From assembly GCA_032718475.1 (NCBI GenBank), contig JAUCBJ010000611.1, positions 1-31,025 of the forward strand: a DNA stretch of 31,025 bases, in the 5' to 3' direction. Of the stretch, positions 10,600 to 20,000 are shown one piece after another (within the stretch, counting starts at the first letter, position 1; each line of letters starts with the position of its first letter). Made by a program: the position numbers and the translations under genes. The notes beneath the pieces are model-generated. The model ran no database searches. It saw only the letters and a list, made by a program, of their open reading frames with translations, and had not been told where the DNA came from. Source of the stretch: Nemertoderma westbladi (Eukaryota > Xenacoelomorpha > Nemertodermatida > Nemertodermatidae).

Positions 10600-11760
10600 A
10601 CAAATACTACTACTAGGATCGGCATGCTGCATTGCAGCTGCATTTTTAAGAATAGCTGTGCCGGCTTATCGACAAAATTGCACCGCCACAACTCCCTATC
10701 ACCCATGAGATTTGCTAGATCATCCACATCTTCAAGGCCAGTGTCCTTTAAGATGCGTCTCAAGAAAGTCATGGGCTGTCCACCATGCTTATTCACTCCA
10801 TGAGGCTGCCAAAGTACAAGATTATGCACTGGCTGGTCCTCACGGCGAAAGCATTGTCCTGCAAAGCGGAGGCGATTTTGTTCTAGTGTCAAGAAGTTCC
10901 TAGTTCTAGTACCAATGAGACACCTCCAATGTTATATAGTGTCTGGTTGGAGATGTGTGCATTGAACTTGACACAATGAACCCGGCGTAGCATTCTTGTG
11001 AATGTGCCGTCCAGAGATTTGGTGTCCTCAGCAGTTAGAGCCCAGCATGGACTCCCATAGAGGTGTACTGGAACTACTGCTGCTCTAAATAACCGGACCT
11101 TAAGTTTCCGATTAATTATCGGCGACTTCCAAATCCTGGAAAGCCTATTCAAGGCTGCCCATGCCTTTCCCTTACGTATTCGAAGGTCCTCACCTGACTT
11201 CCGGATCCATGATCCCAGGTAACAGAAGTCATCCACATGCTCAATCATACCATCTTTTGAGCTTATGCTCATCCGATCAGAGACTTGCTGAGGACTTTCA
11301 AAGTTAACTGTCAAAATTTTGGTCTTTCTGGAGTTAATAAAAAGACAACACTAGAAGCAGCATGTTCTAATGAGCTGAGGAGCCGTTGGGCTCCCTCTAG
11401 TGATTCTGAGAGTACTCCTAAGTCATCAGCAAAGTCTAGATCAGTTAGGTACTTCGCAGGATTTCCTCGACTTCTGGAGCCAGTAGGTGGAGTTATCATC
11501 ACCCCATCATCATTATGTTGATCTAAGGACATGCGTAGAACATAGTTAACAACAGTTATGAACAAGATTGGTGCAAGTGTGTCTCCCTGGAGGACGCCCC
11601 ATAACACTTCAAATGGTTCTGTGTCACCGTCAACAGTAGACACAAATGTTGTCGAACCATCGTATACTGATCTGATTGCTGCAATAATTTCATCAGGAAT
11701 CCCATATAATGAAAGTATCCGAATAAATCACCAGGCCCTGACCAAATATCAGCCATGGTG
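10600..11760 (-). pseudogene. Degraded LINE, RT palm to C-terminus (minus strand)
   Basis: Reading the minus strand from 11756 down, non-LTR reverse transcriptase blocks follow in order across several frameshifts: a WGVLQGDTLAPILF block, then DLDFADDLGVLSESLEGAQ with the catalytic FADD, then FCYLGSWIRKSGEDLRIRKG, RLFRAAVVPVHLYGSPCWAL and LYNIGGVSL. The C-terminal LRFAGQCFRREDQP and MTFLRRILKDTGL come last. The frame breaks at about 11311, 10889 and elsewhere show it is dead. The 3' end lies near 10605, after a short TAG-type repeat. A second copy of the 3' end is at 23930-24322. The 5' end, including the endonuclease, is missing. Confidence 0.85.
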
Positions 11761-12003
11761 GTTCATGAACTAGCAAGTGTTATCGCAGCCCCTTTCCAAA
11801 TAATCCTGCAGTACTCCAGTAGATCTCATACTGAAATATAATGCTTTGTTCAGTACAGTTTACATTATATAACATACATATTACATACACCGAAAAATGT
11901 CAGATTGTCTAATAATCGAATACCGGTAATCAGGTAATGCCTTCTTAGGCCTATTGACTTACGCTGCGGCCTTTTCCTTTCGCTTACTACTGTACTATTG
12001 CCT
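11761..12003 (+). other. Upstream region of the alpha-catulin gene
   Basis: The 240 bp before the alpha-catulin start must carry its 5' leader or promoter. No clear TATA box is seen. A pyrimidine-rich CCTTTTCCTTTCGC lies at 11969-11982. The reading frame stays open back to 11938 but holds no earlier ATG, so a short upstream coding exon cannot be excluded. Confidence 0.35.
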
Positions 12004-14292
12004 ATGGAGATCGATATAAAGACCAAATCAATAGAAAACGCTCTGTTCCCATTGGCTTCTCAGATCTCCAAATTGCTAAGGGAAGAAGATTTATCTAATA
12101 GTAATGAGGAGTTTTCGGCTCATCAGGTTAGAGAATTGGAGCGATTGGTAGACGCGGTAAACAATGCGATACGTTGTTTTACGGAAACGAGCCGCGCGTT
12201 AGGTCGCGCGAATGATTACATCGAAGCCGACATGCGGGAAGTTTGCAAGGACGCATCCGCTGCCGGTGAAAACATCTTCAAACTCATCGTCAGTTCTGGT
12301 CGATTCGATCGCGCGCTAATGGTTCGCATCTCACGACGACTGCTCAGCTCCATCACTCATTCCCTTCTGCTATCCGACAAAATAATCGTTTATAATCTAC
12401 TCGAAGCCAAGTCCAAAGTTTCCGAGTCCCTAACTAAACTGGAAGGGGTTTCGTCCTTCGCCCCGTTTGTAGAGAAGTTTAGCAACTTCGGTACGGACAT
12501 GGTGAAACTCGCGAACCTGACGGGAGAGCGACAGAATGACCTGAAGAGCGATGTGGAACGCTGCAAAATGGCCATATCCCGATGCATTCTGGAACGTTCC
12601 ACCATGCTGCTGCTGACGGCATCCAAGGCCTCCTTGCGACATCCAGACTGCCAGTCCGCGCGGCGTAATTGTGAGTTAGTCTCCGTGTTGATGCGGCAGG
12701 GTCTGTCGTTGGTAGAGGAGTTGTGCGGTTCGGCGGGTTCGGAACCGGGTGCGGTACCCAGTGCGGTACCGGTTGGGATCAACGAGAACCTCTCGGGATT
12801 CATCGATTCCCTCAACACATGCCGAACCTCCAACTTCGATATGCCGAAACTGCATTCCTCAATATCGTCGAAGCTGTCCGGTGTGGTGGACGGCACTGCG
12901 GACTTCACCGACTCCGCCTACTTGGCGCACCCGACCCGCCAACGCCTCCTAGCGGTGCGCGAGGGCATCGAGACGGAGACGCACGGCCTGCTGCGGACGT
13001 TGGCGGGGGTCACCGTGAAGCACAGCAGACGGGAACAGCTGGAGACGGAGATTCGCTCGCTCTCCGCTCGGTGCGTCGAGCTGCGGCGACTGCTGGAGCA
13101 GACCGCGTTGGAGCAGTCTGTGGCGTTGCTGCGACAACGCAGCGGCGTGATGGCCGAGTACAAAACTATCGGAACGGCCGGCGACATCGAGAAGGTAGAG
13201 ACGGCGGACGCGCGGTTCCTGGAGCTGGCCAACCAGCTGGGGGAGGTGGCTCGCTTCTGGAACCACGTGGCGCCCTCGGAGTCCCTCCGTAGCACCGCCC
13301 GCTACGCCGAGCTCTGCTTCCAGGTGTACGCGGACACCGTCCCGCTCGCCGCCAAGACGCTCGCCTTGTACGCGGAGAGCGCGGTCGCGCGGGAAAACTT
13401 CGCCGTCGTCGCGGATATGTTCGAGTGCCAGTTGGCGGACTTAACGGTGCTGGTGGCGGACGCGAAGGAGGTCATAGGGAGGCGGGTGGAGGGGGGCGGC
13501 TCCCATAGGGAGGGGAGCAGCACCCAACGGGAGGGGAGCGGCTCCCATCGGCAGCAACCCCCTCTCCTACTCCCCCTCAGCAACGCTTCGGTTAACAGCG
13601 TGGGTCTGGAACTGAAGCTGCTGACGTCCCAGTTGGACCGCGAGTTGGACCGATGGGGGGAGTGTCCCATCGACAGTGGGGCGGACCACACCGAGCTGGT
13701 GGGCCGGTCCCGCAACCTCTGTTCCATGGTATTCTCCATGTATCTCTGCAGTCGCAACGAGGGCCCCTTAAAGTCCCCCGCCGACCTCCTCACGCAGTCT
13801 CAGTATTTCGCGGAGGAGGCCGGGAAACTTTATCGCAACGCCAAGCTATACGCTAGACAGTTCGAGCCCTCGACGCTAGGAGGCCTCACGAGGACGCTGG
13901 AGAAGCTGCCGTTGGCGTGTCAGCAGCTGGTGGCGACAGTGCGTGGCAGCGTCGCCAAGCCGGAGGTTACGCTGCACGCGGTCCGCAACGTGATGGCCGT
14001 GGTTTGTCGGGTCGTCGCCGCGTGTCTCGCGTTGAATCGTCGCTACGACGCCGGCTCCATACGGGCGGGAGCGCGGACCGCCGCGCGGAAACGGAGCAGC
14101 AGCACCGGGGCCGGGGTGCGTCTCGACGCCGCTAGAGGCGTAAACTGGTCCTCCGTCGAGGCCGCCGGCGAGGCCAACATACTGGATGATGACGTCATGT
14201 CAGTTAAGAGCACCCAATCGGAGCCGGGAAGATTCCGGAACATCCGACGACTCAAACCGACATCCGCCGTCAGCGCGTTCGAGAAGATATAA
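12004..14292 (+). CDS. CTNNAL1: Alpha-catulin (vinculin/alpha-catenin superfamily), single exon
   Basis: This is an uninterrupted 762-codon gene; human alpha-catulin is about 734 residues. Similarity is clear along the length. The N-terminus has IKTKSIENALFPLASQI (human EIKTRSVEQTLLPLVSQI). GERQNDLK lies at about residue 174, LLLTASKASLRHPDC at about 202, FTDSAY at about 301, and GPLKSPADLL near 586. The family forms helical-bundle scaffolds. Alpha-catulin is known to link Rho-GEF signalling and the dystrophin/dystrobrevin complex at membranes. I start at the ATG at 12004; the open frame extends six bases upstream to a TTG only. A low-complexity insert at residues 490-519 repeats GSHREGS-like units. 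Vertebrate orthologues have many introns; this copy has none and its 3' two-thirds is strongly GC-rich. It lies antisense inside intron 2 of the aminopeptidase gene. No frameshift or premature stop is seen, so it looks functional. Confidence 0.93.
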   Translation: MEIDIKTKSIENALFPLASQISKLLREEDLSNSNEEFSAHQVRELERLVDAVNNAIRCFTETSRALGRANDYIEADMREVCKDASAAGENIFKLIVSSGRFDRALMVRISRRLLSSITHSLLLSDKIIVYNLLEAKSKVSESLTKLEGVSSFAPFVEKFSNFGTDMVKLANLTGERQNDLKSDVERCKMAISRCILERSTMLLLTASKASLRHPDCQSARRNCELVSVLMRQGLSLVEELCGSAGSEPGAVPSAVPVGINENLSGFIDSLNTCRTSNFDMPKLHSSISSKLSGVVDGTADFTDSAYLAHPTRQRLLAVREGIETETHGLLRTLAGVTVKHSRREQLETEIRSLSARCVELRRLLEQTALEQSVALLRQRSGVMAEYKTIGTAGDIEKVETADARFLELANQLGEVARFWNHVAPSESLRSTARYAELCFQVYADTVPLAAKTLALYAESAVARENFAVVADMFECQLADLTVLVADAKEVIGRRVEGGGSHREGSSTQREGSGSHRQQPPLLLPLSNASVNSVGLELKLLTSQLDRELDRWGECPIDSGADHTELVGRSRNLCSMVFSMYLCSRNEGPLKSPADLLTQSQYFAEEAGKLYRNAKLYARQFEPSTLGGLTRTLEKLPLACQQLVATVRGSVAKPEVTLHAVRNVMAVVCRVVAACLALNRRYDAGSIRAGARTAARKRSSSTGAGVRLDAARGVNWSSVEAAGEANILDDDVMSVKSTQSEPGRFRNIRRLKPTSAVSAFEKI

Positions 14293-14794
14293 GTGTGTAC
14301 CGGTACCGGTAGTTGAGTTTGTAGATATTTCATTGTCACTGATCCCTTTTAGTGTTCGTTATGTATTAAATGTATCAATATTTATTACCATAATAGAGCT
14401 TTATATATATATATTAGGGCTCAATATTAATTAACACCATGATGCAATAATTAATCAATGTCGCTAATCTCCTTTAGGTGCAGTAGGTCCATGTAGTTAT
14501 CCGTAATTCATGTCTATTAATTTATAATTAATTATATTTATAATTTCAACTGTTTTTAATGGATTTATTTACATCATTACTATAAGGAAACATTTTTTGT
14601 ATTTATTTATTATCGTATCCATTTATCGTAGTTTATATTTATAGATTGTTTGTAGTTTATTTATTTCTTGTGAATTCGTTTATGTATTTTATATGTTAAT
14701 ATAAATTTGGTTACGATTTGTAAAATAATACTTGGAGAAACATTGAGACATAAATTGAACACAGAATATGATTATCAATAATGATATTATATAA
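14293..14794 (+). other. Alpha-catulin 3' flank with candidate poly(A) signal
   Basis: The base composition drops to strongly AT-rich right after the stop. ATTAAA at 14365-14370 is a candidate variant polyadenylation signal, about 75 bases after the stop. Two overlapping ACCGGTACCGGT motifs sit at about 14299-14310. Nothing else is recognised before the LINE 3' end. Confidence 0.4.
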
Positions 14795-15650
14795 TAATTT
14801 TTTTTTTTAATAATTATTACACCCCAGGCAGGGTAAGAGTCAGTATAATTATTTCAATATATATAAGTTATAATTATTATAGCACAACATTCGAAACCGT
14901 AAAAATAGGTAGGTACAGTACTAATATTATGTAAATAATTATTTAGAGTTAGACGCAAGAATAGACAACCGAGGGCATTGGGGACAGACAAGGCAGTGAT
15001 ATCGGTCAGAGCAGCGTAGGTCACAGAATCGACATAGACATTCGCTTGAAAGAGGATGAAATGGTGTTGGGTTCAGACATATTTTAAAATGGAATCCGTG
15101 GGAAGTAGCTCGAGTAATTACGTGTCTGTTAGTCTGATGGGGGCGTTTCCATATATCTGATTTAAAAGCTGGTCCGTTTGAATATCCTTCATTGATGAAA
15201 TTTGATTCTCGGTCAGCCCGGTGTATCCTGTATGATGATATAATATCGCGATTGAATGTGTTGGGATTATGTTCTAGAATTGATTCGATGAAAGTTTTCT
15301 GTGCGATAAGTTTGAGAGAAAATGTTGATGAAGCAGATTTATGAAGTGCGAGCATTGATTTGACGAAAGCGGATTTAATTTTATCAATTTCTTTCAGATG
15401 GGTGAGTGTGAAAAATGGGCCGATTTCTGTAAAGGAATATGTTACTAGAGGGTATATTTTCATATTAAATATTTCAATCGCAGTTTTTGTAGATAATAAT
15501 CGCAGGTGTTGAAGTGAGCCAATAACTCCGAACGCTTTCATTTTCTTTAGCTTTAGGTGTGTTGAGAAAGATAAGGAAGGCTGAAGTGTTATTCCAAGAT
15601 ATTCATAGTTGTTCACCAATTTAACCAATTAACCAATTTCACCAATTATA
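14795..15650 (-). mobile_element. 5'-truncated LINE, C-terminus and 3' UTR
   Basis: On the minus strand, 15628 to 14939 encodes 229 open codons of the C-terminal end of a non-LTR retrotransposon polyprotein. YEYLGITLQPSLSFSTHLK matches the YLG region after the RT domain. MKIYPLVTYSFTEIGPFF and a terminal cysteine cluster, CLCRFCDLRCSDRYHCLVC, also fit. The element then runs about 140 bp to an A-rich tail, seen as TTTTTTTTTT at about 14797. It is cut off at about 15650, where AATTGGT-type words are repeated four times. The frame is intact, which suggests a fairly recent insertion. It belongs to a different family from the LINE at 10.6-11.8 kb. Confidence 0.8.
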
Positions 15651-15750
15651 TAATAATAAATCATACACTTATAGAGCCGCTTATACCAAGTATCGGTTCT
15701 AAAACGCTGTAACCCCTCCTATTATATTCCATTGTATTGGTATACGGGTG

Positions 15751-16500
15751 TACGGACAATTCCGACCCGGACAATTCCGATCCGGACAATTCCGACTCGC
15801 ACAATTCCGACCCGGACAATTCCGACGCGCACAATTGCGACCCGCACAATTGCGACCCGCACAATTGCGACCCGGACAATTCCGACCCGGACAATTCCGA
15901 CCCGGACAATTGCGACCCGGACAATTCCGACCCGTACAATTCCGACCCGCACAATTGCGACCCGGACAATTCCGACCCGGACAATTGCGACCCGGACAAT
16001 TGCGACCCGGACAATTCCGACCCGGACAATTCCGACCCGGACAATTCCGACCCGGACAATTGCGACCCGGACAATTCCGACCCGTACAATTCCGACCCGC
16101 ACAATTGCGACCCGGACAATTCCGACCCGGACAATTGCGACCCGGACAATTGCGACCCGGACAATTCCGACCCGGACAATTCCGACCCGGACAATTCCGA
16201 CCCGGACAATTCCGACCCGCACAATTCCGACCCGGACAATTGCGACCCGGACAATTCCGACCCGGACAATTCCGACCCGGACAATTCCGACCCGGACAAT
16301 TCCGACCCGGACAATTGCGACCCGGACAATTCCGACCCGTACAATTCCGACCCGCACAATTGCGAACCGGACAATTCCGACCCGGACTATTCCGACCCGG
16401 GCAATTCCGACCCGGACTATTCCGACCCGCACAATTCCGACCCGGACAATTCCGACCCGGACAATTCCGACCCGCACAATTCCGACCCGGACAGTTGCGA
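15751..16500. repeat. 15-bp minisatellite, 50 units, with 150-bp higher-order repeat
   Basis: Exactly 50 head-to-tail units of CCCGGACAATTCCGA fill 750 bp. Variation is confined mostly to two sites: base 5 (G, C or T) and base 12 (C or G). If units are scored by variant, the ten-unit pattern at 15901-16050 is repeated exactly at 16051-16200, and its first five units recur at 16306-16380 apart from one substitution. This is a 150-bp higher-order repeat. Because 15 is a multiple of three and the unit contains no stop in any frame, long open frames appear on both strands. None has evidence of coding. Confidence 0.95.
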
Positions 16501-16530
16501 CCCATGAAAATTTCATTCGATCTTTGAATG

Positions 16531-16605
16531 GGTCGGAATTGTCCGGGACGGAATTGTCCGGGCCGGAATTGTCCGGGCCGGAATTGTCCGGGCCGGAATT
16601 GTCTA
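16531..16605. repeat. Five inverted units of the same 15-bp minisatellite
   Basis: After a 30-bp spacer, five units appear in reverse orientation (GGCCGGAATTGTCCG and close variants). CCCAT at the start of the spacer pairs with ATGGG at its end, so the two orientations form a foldback of at least 75 bp per arm. Confidence 0.9.
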
Positions 16606-16860
16606 GAGCAATTGGGAACTAGGTGAATGATGTATCATCCCTAATTTGGCCTCCTGTACTATGCTTGTCGATGATTATGGTACCATCAAGCGGAATGTTG
16701 TACCATTCCATTTATTGTAAATTATCACCTGACAAGCAACATTTAGCAATGCGGAGAGTAATGCTATATAGTTGATGTTAAAATAAACTAAATAAACTTT
16801 TAGGTGGGTGACTGGATGGGTCTTCGTTCAGTTAACTATAAATTAATCACTTAGACTCAC
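16606..16860. other. Non-coding, end of aminopeptidase intron 2
   Basis: Nothing is recognised between the minisatellite and the exon 2 donor site at 16860. Confidence 0.4.
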
Positions 16861-17024
16861 CAGTAGGAGTTTTTTGTAGTTCTATCGAGTTCGAAATTGC
16901 CCTGTAGACTTCTGGATGTTCCATATTAACAATAAATTTTGCCCGTAATTTAGGATCGTCCATGCATGGAAACAAAGTTCGTGCATGATCCGGGAAGAAC
17001 GCGGAACCGGCTATCGGCCGCGGG
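16861..17024 (-). CDS. Exon 2 of the M1 (aminopeptidase N-like) gene
   Basis: This is a 164-bp exon with acceptor TTGTTTCAACAG and donor GTGAGT. The first base (C) completes the codon AG left by exon 1, and the last base (G) is completed by exon 3. Both joins keep phase. The translation has FFPDHARTLFPCMDDPKLRA, which matches the M1 hallmark Q.EPTDARRAFPCFDEP..KA. FIVNMEHPEVYRAISNS follows, matching F.V.L.HP..Y.A.SNM. The hallmark is altered: TDARRAFPCFDEP in the family is PDHARTLFPCMDDP here. The gene may therefore be a diverged or non-standard M1 protein. The exon was too short to appear as a conventional open frame and was found by motif and phase. Confidence 0.88.
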
Positions 17025-18140
17025 CTGTTGAAACAAAATGTGTTGTATCTGTGTTAGCTGTCATTTATATGAGGAGTGAAGCTTGGGAACTGAACTGTGC
17101 ATAGATGACGTCACGTTCAACAGAGGAGGGGGGGGGCTCAATAAGTGTCTTTTATCGGTCTTTATGCCACGTAGCCACAACGTCATCGCTGATTATTCAG
17201 CTCAACCATCCGCCCCACATAGCCACAATTAGTAGACCCCGACTACGCAGAGTACCCTATCATGCAACCAGGCAGTGCTGCACGTGAAACCACTACTGAC
17301 GTCACAAATGGCACAATCTAGAAACTCCCCTGTAGTTTGAGACGGGGTAAAATCCCGGTTAAAAATAGGGGAATTTTTTGGTTAAAAATGGGGAAATTGT
17401 TAAAAACAGGGGAAAAGTGGCAGGCTGTACGAATATATACCTCATCAACTCAACATAAACGAATTATACAAACATGCACAAAACCACATATTAAGTTTAA
17501 CAAATTATAGAAAAAAATACATTTTTGAAGTGGGCTAATTAGTTATATGGGTATTACTGTAGCTATTACAATGTCTAAAAGTTCTGGAACAAATCAAATT
17601 CGCCACAGTGTTTCTACTGGGGTTTGTGTTTCGTTCGTGAAGTTATAACAATTTCCATTTAGGGAGACCTATTGAAATTACTATTACTATATATAATGAA
17701 AGGTCGATTATCTCCAAATATATTTTTATCAAATTGTCAACTTCAAAACCCCAACTACTTCTACAATTTTTGAGCAATTAGTCTGAAAATTTATGTGGGT
17801 GTCTAGATAGCCACCCTGCATAAAAGTATCAGACAACTTTTTGAAATTTTGTTAATAAAATATAATTATTTTCACAAAATTTCGCCTCATAGTTATGTTG
17901 CCCCATCTTTGATCTATCATATAAAAAAAACTTTCATGTGATTAGATTCAAAACTGTAAGAGCCTTGCAACCAAGTTTTTTTTTTATTGTTAACGAGTAT
18001 TAACTAATATTAAATAGCGAAAATTTTTTTTTCTTACCTGTCATGTAGAGTAGCATCTTAGACACCTATATTCCAAATTATAGCCAAAACCAAACAATTT
18101 TGAATAAATCGAAGAGTTATCCGAAAATGGTGTACCGAAA
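17025..18140. other. Aminopeptidase intron 1, nothing recognised
   Basis: A GTTAAAAATGGGGAA-like word is repeated three times at about 17357-17414, just after a lone ACGGGGTAAAAT. The rest is AT-rich without genes. Confidence 0.45.
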
Positions 18141-18540
18141 ATTATACGCCTCGTTGTGCTCGTCCTGTTTTATATTTAAATATATTTCCTAAACGCAGAC
18201 TGACGATCTTTATAATAATAATAACTAGGGATGCGATCAATTTGTGAAGCCAGGTGGTTTATATAATAATATAGTCAACGCAGTACTCGTCTTCATTATA
18301 AGCCTCGTTGTGCTCGTCCTGTTTTTGTATTTAAATATATTTCCTAAACGCAGACTGACGATCTTTATAACTACAGATGCGTTCAATAGGCGCAGCCAGG
18401 TATGGTTTATAGGAATATAGTCTACGCAGTACTCGTCTTCATTATATGCCTCGTCGCGCTCGTCGCTCGTCTTGTTTTGTTATAAAATATTTTTCCTAAA
18501 CGCAGACTGACGACCTTTATACAGTTATAACTATGCGAAG
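18141..18540. repeat. 150-bp unit in three tandem copies
   Basis: Copies begin at about 18141, 18294 and 18441. Each carries GCCTCGTTGTGCTCGTC, a T-rich stretch, TTCCTAAACGCAGACTGACG, and a final ACGCAGTACTCGTCTTCATT. The third copy has an extra CTCG repeat and is truncated at its end. Confidence 0.9.
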
Positions 18541-19328
18541 TTTCGAAACTGTGCGAGTAACTGCTGATACATCTATGTGGAGATATGTGATACAACGCCA
18601 ACGCATCGTATGCCGATGTAGTAATATGGGTATGGAAATAATATTAAATCAATGTACACTCTTAAAGCTGCAGCGAAAATTGTAGCTAATTTCCTTGGTT
18701 ACATATAAAATAATAATATTATTTTTAAGAACATTAATTTTACTACTTTGCAAAAATTCAATTAAAAAATAACCAGACAAATACATTGTGGAATAAACTA
18801 TTTCAGATATAAGCCTACAACAGCCATGCCATGGATGTATTTATGTTATTATATCTGTCATTTACCTGAGATAGCAATACAACATTTATAGTAGAGTCAA
18901 TAGGAATTGGAATACAGGACGGATGGTGGGATGTGGGATTTAAAGAATGCTGTCCGGGCTGGAATAGCAATACTGGTTGCCTATTACAATTCCTCTCTGG
19001 TTAGTCTACAGCAATAACTCCCAGCCAGCTAGCTCCACACCAGCAGAGACTTGACCAATAATGGGCAGGATTAAATTTGAACTCAATAATTGTGCCGCTT
19101 TAATTTCGTTTAGATCAATTAAAGACACATTTATTAAAGCAAATCACTTGAACTAATTAAAAACTATAATAGAATGGGGTATGTGGATTACATCTGTATA
19201 ATTTTTAAGTATAATTATTTAAATCTTATACTGTAAAATAATTAATTTCCTTTAAAAGGCAGGTTGAAAATGGTGTTTTTACCGTAATCAACTTAATTAA
19301 TTAATTAACTGCTATTATCTTAGCTTCT
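18541..19328. other. Aminopeptidase intron 1, nothing recognised
   Basis: No open frame, RNA gene or repeat structure that I can support. Confidence 0.45.
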
Positions 19329-19635
19329 CGAAGGCCACACGGAAATTCAACTTGGAAAATTTCTAAACTTCTTCAGGGAAACCAGAAAAACTAAAGTGGT
19401 AGGTTGCCACGGAACCCGGGGTCGGCCTTTTCCTGTGGCGCTAGCGACGAAAGTAAGCGAGCTTAGCATACGGGTACTGTACCACTAACTCAATCGGTGT
19501 GTCTGTTGCTCTGTTGTGTCCAATTTTAAACGTATATAACTCAGCCAAATCTCGATAAATATATCCAAACTTGGTACATATGTAGTCTGGCAAAAGTTTA
19601 GAAATTTTCCAAGTTGAATTTGCGTGGGGTCTTCG
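19329..19635. mobile_element. 307-bp inverted-repeat element
   Basis: The arms at 19329-19370 and 19594-19635 are reverse complements, sharing AAATTCAACTTGGAAAATTT and more. They enclose about 220 bp without coding capacity. The structure fits a MITE or solo foldback; the target-site duplication is unclear. Confidence 0.65.
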
Positions 19636-19754
19636 TGCAGCATCTGTGTAACTGTCTTGCAGTTATAATAAATTTATTTACCCAAAAATTATTAGGCTTG
19701 GCATCAGCTGGTTGCTAGGAGACTGCAGGATATATCAGGTGGGTTTGAAATTCA

Positions 19755-20000
19755 GCAATACCGGTACAATGCAGCAATAATGTGGCCTTGGGAAGTGTGG
19801 TAGGCCTATTTCAATTGCTTCAGCCATTCCAGATTGCAGAGTTCAGAGTATTCAGTTATTCGCGACTATTCAGCCATATCATGTACCGGTACGGTACCTT
19901 AATCTTATTAAACATATGTTTTACAGTACGGTACCGGTACTGTATCAGTGGTACACGGTACGGAGTTACCGGTACCGTCTTTAGGTCGTTGGCGCCACCC
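19755..20000. repeat. Cluster of ACCGGT / GGTACC palindromes
   Basis: GTACCGGTAC-type words occur at about 19760, 19885, 19933 and 19970. They overlap to form longer palindromes such as GGTACCGGTACTG. The 96-codon open frame here (19782-20072) shows no domain and I do not call it. Confidence 0.5.

Noticed and set aside
15661-16622. Long overlapping open frames on both strands (about 240-300 codons) that look like repeat proteins
   Set aside because: They arise because a 15-bp unit without stop codons is open in every frame; there is no start context, domain or codon preference favouring any one of them.
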